Source: CAZLYK01 sp964563495 (GTDB lineage: Bacteria; Acidobacteriota; Blastocatellia; RBC074). Taken from it: a stretch of 27,857 nt of DNA. Position 1 is the stretch's first letter; each line of letters opens with the position of its first letter. The notes below the pieces were generated by a model that did no database searches, was not told where the DNA came from, and was given only the letters and a program-made list of their open reading frames with translations. Both the position numbers and the translations under genes were made by a program. The DNA lies in the NCBI GenBank assembly GCA_964563495.1, contig CAZLYK010000069.1, positions 1 through 27,857 on the forward strand. Reading direction: 5' to 3'. This document shows, piece after piece, positions 8,231 through 15,835 of this stretch.

Positions 8231-11200
8231 TCACTTCCATTCACCTTGCATGACAAAGGCTGCCCAGAAATAGGGCGATTGCCATTGCTTCTGCCGCTGC
8301 AGTTCGACTTGCGCCGCACGCAACGCGGCTGCCGGACGTTCGCCCTGCTTGAGCATCTTGCGATAAAACTTCGTCATTAATTCCGCCGTCGCCTGATCGT
8401 TGACATTCCACAGACTGACGACGACCCTGGCGGCTCCGGCGTACATAAACCCGCGCGTTAAGCCGACCAGGCCTTCGCCTTTGATCTCCTTGCCCAGTCC
8501 CGTCTGGCACGCGCTCAAGACCACCAATTCGGCAGGCAACTTCAGGTTGTAGATGTCATTCGCACGCAGGAAGCCATCCTGCGGTTTGCCTTGCGCGTCT
8601 ACCATCGAAAGCAGCAGAGACGAAAGCCCCGGTCGCTCGCTGTCCAGCACACCGTGTGTGGCGAAATGGACATAACGATATCGGCTTAATTCGGGACTCA
8701 ACACCGTTACCCGATTCGCCTGAAAATCGAGGGCGCCGAACGTCGCATCTTTGGGAGCTAACGCCAGCAATTGCGTCGCTTCCTGACGCGTGAAGGGCAA
8801 GCGCGGAATGACCAGACGCCGCGCCGTCCCATTCCCCGGGTCAGCCGATTTTTCCGCCAAATGCACGATGCTGCGTTCGTCATCAAACGAGCGGGTTTGG
8901 GTCGGCGCCTGATCGCTGCTCTCTTTCGCAGTGTCGGTCAGGCGTGCATCGGTGCGATCGAAGACCGGATCCGCAATCACCGCCAGCATCTTGGGCGCGG
9001 GCTGTCGCCCCGCGAGTTCGCCGCGTTGGATCGCCAGGGCTGAAGCAGAAGGTAGGCTGACGACTTCATGCTTCACAATCAATGGTTGGTAGCGGGCGAC
9101 TACCGGCTGATTCTGACCGGCCGCCGGTTCCGGCAGCATTGCGAACGGCAGATATTGCAACGCTCCATCGGCGACAATCACCAGTCGTTTGTCGGCCAGT
9201 TGCGCCGCAACCGGAGCGACTACCAACTGGCTCAATCTTTGGGCGGCGGCGGCGAGTTGTGTATCGGCTCGCGCGAGGCGTTGGCGTTGTTGTGCAACGG
9301 TCTCGCGGCGCTTGATCGTGCTGCGCGCTTGCAGCAGTTCGTAAACCTGCCGGGCGCTCCGGTCAATCACCTCTGCCTTCGGTAATTCATAACTCGTCAG
9401 CGAATCTTCCGTGATCGCCCACAAATAGCTGCGTTCTTCGCCGAGCGAATATTGGAGTAGAAGCGTGTCGGCATCGAGTTGCTGCTGAATTTCTCTGAGC
9501 CTGAGCGGTTGTGGTTGGGTGAGCGCGGCGTATTGTGGGCTGGCCCTGCGAATTGCGACCTGAGTTCTTTCAAACTCACTTTCAAGCTGACTCAGTTCCA
9601 GTTTCAGTCTGGCGACGAGTTCCGGCTTTGTGGCTTGTTCGAGCCGTTGCGCCCAAATGTTCACTTTTTTGCCGAGCGCCTGCTCCTCTGCCAATAAGGC
9701 CGCATCCACATCCTGCCGGATATTGATCCTGGCTTCGTTGAGCAATTCGAGCAAGACTCGCGCGCGGCTGCGTTCGCTTACTTCGACGGCGAGCACATCC
9801 AGCCCCTTGTTCGGCTCGGCCCGGTGACGGCGCATTAACAGATCGGTGTACAGACCGAGACTTTCCTGTTCTGCCGCCAGGAAGGCAGCGCGAGATTGCG
9901 GGCTGTATATTTCACTGCGGGAGTTTTCCAGGCTATTCAGACTCTGTTCAAGATATGTACTGGCCTTGGTCAGATTGCCCTGATTCCTTTCGAGTCGGGC
10001 CAATTCATTGAGGACTTCCCTGAGTCGCTCCGGCTTTTTGACCTCGCGCGCAATCTCCAGCGCCTCCGACAGGCTCTCGGCGGCTTTCCCGAATTGGCCC
10101 GAGGCGTTATAGGCGGCCCCGATATTGCTCAGCGTGATCCCTTCCCCGTCCCGATCCTTAATCGCGCGCAGCAACGAGAGCGCCCGGTTGGATAACTCGA
10201 TCGACTCCTGCGGGCGTCCCAGTTTGAGAAAACATTCGCCCAGATTGATCAGGCTGCGTCCTTCCTGCTGCCGCAGCTTTGCATCTCGAAAGAGGGCCAG
10301 CGATTTTTCATGATATCCGACCGCCTCTTGATAATTCTTCTGAACCGTATAAACCAGACCGATATTGGCTAGCGCGTAGGCTTCGGACGTAGGTGATTTG
10401 ATTTCACGAGAAAGCGCAAGGGCCTGCTCATGATGTTCGAGCGCCCTCTCGTATCGTCCAAGGTTGCGATAATCGGAGGCAAGGTTGATCAGATCATAAA
10501 TCTCGGCCTGGCGATTCTTCGTTTCTCGATCAATGACCAGGACCTTTTCCTCAGATTCAACCGCTTTCTCGTACAACCCCTGTCGGTAAGATATAGCGGC
10601 GAGGTTTTTATAGCTCTTACTTGCCAGTAAAGGGCTTTTGATGGACTCAGCCATGGAAACGGCCGCTTCGGAGTTTTTGAGAGCCAGCTCGTTTTGCCCC
10701 AGCATTTGATAGAGCGATCCGATATTGATGAGAGCGCTCACCTCGCTCGGACGATCCTTCAATTCACGGGCGATAGATAATGCCTCATCCAGATATTTGA
10801 GCGCCTTTTCGTACTCTCCCGTACTGGTTAAGACGGCTCCCAAAGCGGAAAGAGTGCCTCCTTCATTCAAGCGATCCTTCAGCTCGCGTTTGATTGCCAG
10901 TGACTTCTGATAAAATTCCAGAGCGGCGTCATAATCTCCCAACTGCTGTTTTACCAATCCGAGATTGTGAAGGACAAAACTTTCATAAGCTCGATGATTG
11001 ATCTCCCGATAGCTCTCGACCGCCTTTTCATAATTTTTGACGGCCTCGTCGTATTGTCCCAAATTAAAGTAGCAGTTTCCCCTGAGGTTATACGAATTTC
11101 CGATCCCTGCTTTATCGCCGAGGGCCACTTGGATCGCCAACATCTGATCACTGTATCCAATTACCTGATCAAACCTGCTTAACATGAAAGCCGCGCTTGC

Positions 11201-11998
11201 CGCCAGATGAAGGACTCTGGCTTCTCCTGCTCGATCTTTCAACTCACGCTTTATTTCCAATGCCTGCTCGCTGAAAGCGAGGGACTGATCGTATTTGTTC
11301 AGACCGCTATAAACGACACCCAGATCCGAAAGCGCGTTGGATTCCCCGGCACGATCCTTGATCTGCCGTCGCAAGAGTAAAACCTGGTGATAGTATTCAG
11401 CCGCCTGATCAAACTTGCGGATCGAATTGTGCGCGCTGCCGAGCAGGCTCAGCGTGTCGGCTTCCCAATAGGCATCGCCCAGCTCACGCCAGAGCGGCAG
11501 TGCCTGTAATCCCTTCTCAATGCCTGGTTGATAACTCGATTGTCGAACGGACTTCAAACCCTCCATCAACACCCGTTCGGCCTTGATCCGCTTTTTGTCC
11601 TCAGCCGTGGCGGCGGCTTTGACTTCCAACTCGAGTTGATAGATCCCCTTTTTTGCAGTATCGGAAAGCGGTCGGATCACGATCCGGTACTCGGCGTCGG
11701 CAGCCGCTTCGTAGGACAATGATTCCTGCCCGCCGATAATGCCGGAGAAATTGGCCTCCCACAGTTCTTTGCCATCTGGGGCCATGAGGGTCAGGGCAAG
11801 ATTGATCCCCTTCTGCACGGCTACCACTCGGATAAACTGGCCCGCTCTCAATCTGATTGCGTACGTCTGCGTTTGCCCGCCTGCGATCTCGCGCTCAATC
11901 GGCATATCCGGCAGCAGTGGTTGCGCTTCTTGCGCCTGCGAAGGAGCAGGGAACCAACTGAGCAGCAGTAGCAGCAGCGGGAATCTCTTGCTTGGCAT
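8231..11998 (-). CDS. Exported TPR-CHAT caspase-like peptidase (downstream paralogue)
   Basis: A 1255-aa protein with a signal peptide (MPSKRFPLLLLLLSWF...PSQAQ). It has a PPC-like beta domain (about 30-125, 'EIAGGQTQTYAIRLRAGQF'), about thirteen 40-residue TPR units (about 165-690), a linker, and a C-terminal CHAT domain (about 870-1255). The CHAT dyad is present: His1115 in FATHG and Cys1164 in LSACQTG. CHAT proteins are clan CD cysteine peptidases related to caspases and separase. The reading frame is open 60 codons further upstream, but that stretch overlaps the preceding gene and only the ATG at 11998 gives a signal peptide. That ATG overlaps the upstream stop as TAATG, suggesting translational coupling. 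Its CHAT domain is nearly identical to the upstream paralogue while the TPRs differ. Substrate is unknown. Confidence 0.9.
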   Translation of the reverse strand: MPSKRFPLLLLLLSWFPAPSQAQEAQPLLPDMPIEREIAGGQTQTYAIRLRAGQFIRVVAVQKGINLALTLMAPDGKELWEANFSGIIGGQESLSYEAAADAEYRIVIRPLSDTAKKGIYQLELEVKAAATAEDKKRIKAERVLMEGLKSVRQSSYQPGIEKGLQALPLWRELGDAYWEADTLSLLGSAHNSIRKFDQAAEYYHQVLLLRRQIKDRAGESNALSDLGVVYSGLNKYDQSLAFSEQALEIKRELKDRAGEARVLHLAASAAFMLSRFDQVIGYSDQMLAIQVALGDKAGIGNSYNLRGNCYFNLGQYDEAVKNYEKAVESYREINHRAYESFVLHNLGLVKQQLGDYDAALEFYQKSLAIKRELKDRLNEGGTLSALGAVLTSTGEYEKALKYLDEALSIARELKDRPSEVSALINIGSLYQMLGQNELALKNSEAAVSMAESIKSPLLASKSYKNLAAISYRQGLYEKAVESEEKVLVIDRETKNRQAEIYDLINLASDYRNLGRYERALEHHEQALALSREIKSPTSEAYALANIGLVYTVQKNYQEAVGYHEKSLALFRDAKLRQQEGRSLINLGECFLKLGRPQESIELSNRALSLLRAIKDRDGEGITLSNIGAAYNASGQFGKAAESLSEALEIAREVKKPERLREVLNELARLERNQGNLTKASTYLEQSLNSLENSRSEIYSPQSRAAFLAAEQESLGLYTDLLMRRHRAEPNKGLDVLAVEVSERSRARVLLELLNEARINIRQDVDAALLAEEQALGKKVNIWAQRLEQATKPELVARLKLELSQLESEFERTQVAIRRASPQYAALTQPQPLRLREIQQQLDADTLLLQYSLGEERSYLWAITEDSLTSYELPKAEVIDRSARQVYELLQARSTIKRRETVAQQRQRLARADTQLAAAAQRLSQLVVAPVAAQLADKRLVIVADGALQYLPFAMLPEPAAGQNQPVVARYQPLIVKHEVVSLPSASALAIQRGELAGRQPAPKMLAVIADPVFDRTDARLTDTAKESSDQAPTQTRSFDDERSIVHLAEKSADPGNGTARRLVIPRLPFTRQEATQLLALAPKDATFGALDFQANRVTVLSPELSRYRYVHFATHGVLDSERPGLSSLLLSMVDAQGKPQDGFLRANDIYNLKLPAELVVLSACQTGLGKEIKGEGLVGLTRGFMYAGAARVVVSLWNVNDQATAELMTKFYRKMLKQGERPAAALRAAQVELQRQKQWQSPYFWAAFVMQGEWK

Positions 11999-14900
11999 TA
12001 GCGCCACTCTCCTTGCAACGTGAAGGCAGCCCAATAAAACGGCGCGCTCCATTGTTTCTGCTTCCACAGTTCGACCTGCGCCGCGCGCAGAGCGGCTGCC
12101 GGGCGCTCGCCTTGTTTGAGCATCCTGCGATAAAATTTCGTCATCAACTCTGCCGTTGCCTGATCGTTGACATTCCACAAACTGACGACGACCCGTGCTG
12201 CACCGGCGTACATAAACCCGCGCGTGAGTCCGACCAAGCCTTCACCCTTGATCTCTTTGCCTAAGCCCGTTTGGCACGCACTCAGGACCACCAATTCCGC
12301 GGGCAGTTTCAGATTGTAGATATCATTGGCGCGCAAGAACCCATCTTGCGGTTTACCTCTCTCATCCACCATCGAAAGCAGCAGTGAGGATAAACCGGGA
12401 CGTTCGCTATCCAGGACACCGTGCGTAGCGAAATGGACATAGCGATATTGGCTCAGTTCAGAATTCAGCACCGTGGCCCGATTCGCCTGAAAATCAATCG
12501 CGCCGAAGGTCGCGGCTTTGGGAGCCAAGGCGAGCAATTGCATCGCTTCCTGGCGCGTGTACGGTAAGCGCGGAATGACCAGGCGGCGCGTTGTGGCGGC
12601 TGCCTGGTTATCGGATTTTTCGGCCAAATGCACGATGCTGCGGTCGTCGTCAAAGGAGCGTGTTTGCACTGCGAGGTTGTCGTTGCTCTCAGTCGCAGCC
12701 TGGCGGAGTCGTGCGTCTGAGCGGTCAAAGACCGGGTCGGCAATTACTGCCAGCAGTTTCGGTGCAGGCTCTCGCGCCGCCAGTTCAGCGCGTTGAATGG
12801 CGAGTGCAGATGCCGACGGCAAACTGACAACTTCGTGCCGGACGATTAACGGTTGCCCGTTGTCCTTGGTTTGGCCTTTTGCAATGGGCGACTGGCCGCT
12901 AACCACGGGCGGTTCCGGCAAAGCTGCAAACGGCACATACTGCAACGCGCCATCCGCCGCAATGACCAGTCGTTTATTGCCGAGTTGCGCGGCGACGGGA
13001 GCGAGTACCAATTGGGTCAAGGCTTGGGTGGCGGCGGCAAGCTGCGTGTCGGCTTGGACGAAGCGTTGCCGCTGTTGGGCTGCGGTCTCGCGGCGTTTGG
13101 TTGCGCTCCGGGCGGTCAGCAGTTCGTAGACTTGCCGCGCGCTTTTCTCAATCACCTCTTCCTTCGGCAATTCATAGCTCGTCAGTGAATCTTTGGTAAT
13201 CGCCCATAAATAACTGCGCTCTTTGCCGAGCGCGTATTCCAGCAGGAGCGTATCAACATCCAGTTGCGCTTGTAGTTCTTTGAGCGTGAGCGGTTGCGGT
13301 TGCGTCAAGGCAGCATAACGCGGGCTGTTCTTACGGATGGCGGCTTGTGCGCGCTCGAGTTCGATCTCCAGTTGGCCGATTTCCTGCTTGAAGGCGGCGG
13401 CTTGTTCCGGTTTCGTGGACTCCACCAATTGCTGCGCTTTGTGGTTGAGTTGTTTGGCCAGTGCGCGCTCGCGGGCGACGAGGGCTGCGTCCACGCCCTG
13501 GCGCAAATCAATGCGGCTTTCGGCGAGCAGATCGAGCAGGCTGCGAGCGCGTTGGCGTTCGCTGACTTCAAGGGCGCGGGCGTTCAGCCCTTTCGCCGGC
13601 TCGGTTTGATGTTGCAGCATCAACAGATCGACGTAAAGCTGGTAGGTCTCCTGAACGCCGGCCAGAAAGGTCGTCCGCGATTCCGGGCTGATCAGTTCGG
13701 CTCGCAACGATTCGCCAATCCGCAGACTCGCTTCGACTGTCGTCGACGCCTTGCTCAAGTTACCACGTCTTTGTTCGGTTTTGGCCAGAGCCGTGAGGGC
13801 GCCGAACTCCAGATTCCTATTTCCAATCACCTGCAAAATGGCGGCGGATTCCGCGAACAGTCCGGCGGCCTCGTCGGTGCGCCCCAACTTCTGTTTTGCC
13901 TCTCCCATCCTGAACAAGGTGAGCCCTTCAAAGTTACGCTCCTTTACTTCGCGCAGAATCGCGAGCGCCTGTTCATACATCTCCAGGGCTTTTTCCGGTC
14001 GATTCTGATTGGCATACACCACTCCCAATTCCAACAGTGTCGTGCCTTCGCCGAGCCGGTATTTCAATTCGCGGAAGATGGCGAGAGCCTGTGCCTGCGA
14101 ACCAATCGCTTCTTCGTGTCGTCCCAGCCGTTCATACGAATTTCCCAGATTGTTGAGGATATTTCCTTCCCCGACTCGATACTTCGTTTCACGAAAAATC
14201 GCGAGGCTTTGATCGTAATATTCGATAGCTTTGTCATCACGCCCCAGGAATTTATATACGCTGCCGAGATTTTGCACTGCGTTTCCTTCGCCGAGCCGAT
14301 ACTTCACTTCACGGAAGATGATGACAGCTTGCTCGTGGCTTTCAATCGCTTTCTCAAAGCGGCTCAATCCGGCATACGCCACTCCCAGGGAGCTGAGCGC
14401 GTTTGCCTCTTGCAGCCGATTTTTGATTTCACGACTGATCGGGAGGGCCTGCTCAAGATATTCCAGAGCTTTTTCATATTGGCTCAGGAATTGATAGGCC
14501 AGTCCCAGATTGGTCAGGGTGATCGCCTCACGACGCTTGTCCTTTATCTCTCGGCTAATCACCAGTCCCTGCTCAAAATAATCAATGGCTTTTTCCGTTT
14601 GCCCCATCCCTCCATACGCCGTGCCCAAAGCGATCAGCGAGTTTCCTTCTTGCGAACGATCCTTGAGTTCTCTGAACAGAGCTAGTATCTGCTTGAAAAT
14701 CTCAATTGCCTTTTCGGATTGACCCAGCCGGCTGTAGATAATACCCAGATTATTGAGTGTTATTCCCTCTTGGGAGCGGTCTTTGAGCTCCCGAAAAATC
14801 GCCACCGACGCTTCGGTCGTGGCTAATGCTTTTTCCATCTGTCCCCGATTGAGATAGACCGCCCCGAGACTGCGGAGCGTCTGCCCTTCAAAGCTGCGGT

Positions 14901-15783
14901 CTTTCACTTCCCGTAAAATCGTCAACGCTTGTTCATAATGCCCGATCGCTTTTTCAGGTTGATTCAGGTTGTTATAGGTATTGCCCAGACTGTTCAGAAC
15001 CAGCCCTTCCCACCGCCGATCCTTTACTTCACGATAGGCCGCCAGCGAGTTCTCGAAAATCTCGATTGCCTTCTCAAATTGCCGTAGGTTGAAATATGCA
15101 TTGGCCAGATTGTTCAGGACGGCTGCTTCTCCAAACCGATTCTTCAATTCTCGATTGAGAGTTTGCGCTTGTTCCAGAGATGCAATCGCTTTCTCGTGCT
15201 GATTTTGGCGGATATGCATCCTTCCGATTCGGTTCAGCGTCAACGCCACCCAGGAGGGCACGCCCAGTTCGCGCCAAAGAGTCAGCGCCTGTTCCAATTT
15301 CTCGATCACCTGCGGAGCTGGTTGGGGGGCTTGCCTGGCGAGTCCCTCGGCTTCGAGCAGGAGAGCCTGCGCGGTGAGGTGTTTCCGATCGTGGGCCGTC
15401 GCGGTTGCCTGCACTACGGCCTCGAGGCGATAGGAACCGCGCATGGTCGCCGTTCCATTGCCGCGCACCGTCAGCCAATAATTGCCCGCCAGCGATGCTT
15501 CGAGCGCAAGCGACTCTGATCCACCAGCGTCCGTCAAATTCATGTCGGCCAATGGCTTGCCGTCAGGTGCGGTCAGGATCAAGGTGCTATCCAGTGCTTG
15601 TTGCTCTAATCGGAAGCGAGCGAATTGTCCCGCTTGTAACTCGAGTCGATACGCGTGCGATTCGCCGCCCGCGATTTCGCGCACGACGCTTTGACCGGGT
15701 TCCAGTCTTGTTTCCTGGGCGTGGGCCGCCGCGCAGAAGAGGCAAAGGGCCAAGGGCAGCCATCGTAGCTTTTCGGTTCGCAT
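11998..15783 (-). CDS. Exported TPR-CHAT caspase-like peptidase (upstream paralogue)
   Basis: A 1261-aa protein. Signal peptide at residues 1-22 (MRTEKLRWLPLALCLFCAAA), then a PPC-like domain (about 28-125). About thirteen TPR units of exactly 40 residues span roughly 164-694, most of the form 'DRSxEGxTLxNLGxxYxxLGxxEKAI'. The CHAT domain ends the protein, with His1121 (FATHG) and Cys1170 (LSACQTG). An in-frame TTG lies 13 codons upstream, but the ATG at 15783 starts directly at the signal peptide and has GAGAG seven bases before it. The stop overlaps the start of the next TPR-CHAT gene by one base, and the kinase gene ends 52 bases upstream. The regularity of the TPRs suggests a superhelical platform that presents partners to the protease domain. 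Proteolytic activity is inferred from the intact dyad, not shown. Confidence 0.9.
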   Translation of the reverse strand: MRTEKLRWLPLALCLFCAAAHAQETRLEPGQSVVREIAGGESHAYRLELQAGQFARFRLEQQALDSTLILTAPDGKPLADMNLTDAGGSESLALEASLAGNYWLTVRGNGTATMRGSYRLEAVVQATATAHDRKHLTAQALLLEAEGLARQAPQPAPQVIEKLEQALTLWRELGVPSWVALTLNRIGRMHIRQNQHEKAIASLEQAQTLNRELKNRFGEAAVLNNLANAYFNLRQFEKAIEIFENSLAAYREVKDRRWEGLVLNSLGNTYNNLNQPEKAIGHYEQALTILREVKDRSFEGQTLRSLGAVYLNRGQMEKALATTEASVAIFRELKDRSQEGITLNNLGIIYSRLGQSEKAIEIFKQILALFRELKDRSQEGNSLIALGTAYGGMGQTEKAIDYFEQGLVISREIKDKRREAITLTNLGLAYQFLSQYEKALEYLEQALPISREIKNRLQEANALSSLGVAYAGLSRFEKAIESHEQAVIIFREVKYRLGEGNAVQNLGSVYKFLGRDDKAIEYYDQSLAIFRETKYRVGEGNILNNLGNSYERLGRHEEAIGSQAQALAIFRELKYRLGEGTTLLELGVVYANQNRPEKALEMYEQALAILREVKERNFEGLTLFRMGEAKQKLGRTDEAAGLFAESAAILQVIGNRNLEFGALTALAKTEQRRGNLSKASTTVEASLRIGESLRAELISPESRTTFLAGVQETYQLYVDLLMLQHQTEPAKGLNARALEVSERQRARSLLDLLAESRIDLRQGVDAALVARERALAKQLNHKAQQLVESTKPEQAAAFKQEIGQLEIELERAQAAIRKNSPRYAALTQPQPLTLKELQAQLDVDTLLLEYALGKERSYLWAITKDSLTSYELPKEEVIEKSARQVYELLTARSATKRRETAAQQRQRFVQADTQLAAATQALTQLVLAPVAAQLGNKRLVIAADGALQYVPFAALPEPPVVSGQSPIAKGQTKDNGQPLIVRHEVVSLPSASALAIQRAELAAREPAPKLLAVIADPVFDRSDARLRQAATESNDNLAVQTRSFDDDRSIVHLAEKSDNQAAATTRRLVIPRLPYTRQEAMQLLALAPKAATFGAIDFQANRATVLNSELSQYRYVHFATHGVLDSERPGLSSLLLSMVDERGKPQDGFLRANDIYNLKLPAELVVLSACQTGLGKEIKGEGLVGLTRGFMYAGAARVVVSLWNVNDQATAELMTKFYRRMLKQGERPAAALRAAQVELWKQKQWSAPFYWAAFTLQGEWR

Positions 15784-15835
15784 GCTTTTTCTCTCAACTG
15801 GTAAGGGGAATTTTCGGTACAAATTTGTTTAGCTG

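Noticed and set aside
11999..12178. Sixty-codon upstream extension of the downstream TPR-CHAT gene
   Set aside because: It overlaps the conserved end of the upstream paralogue in another frame and would bury the signal peptide.
13294..14685. A 463-codon plus-strand open frame antisense to the TPR region
   Set aside because: It mirrors the regular TPR repeats of the real minus-strand gene, has no ribosome site and its product has no recognisable domain.
8231..15783. TPR-CHAT proteins as a Csx29/Craspase-type CRISPR protease
   Set aside because: Both have signal peptides and PPC domains and no cas7-11-like gene is present, so an extracytoplasmic role is more likely.
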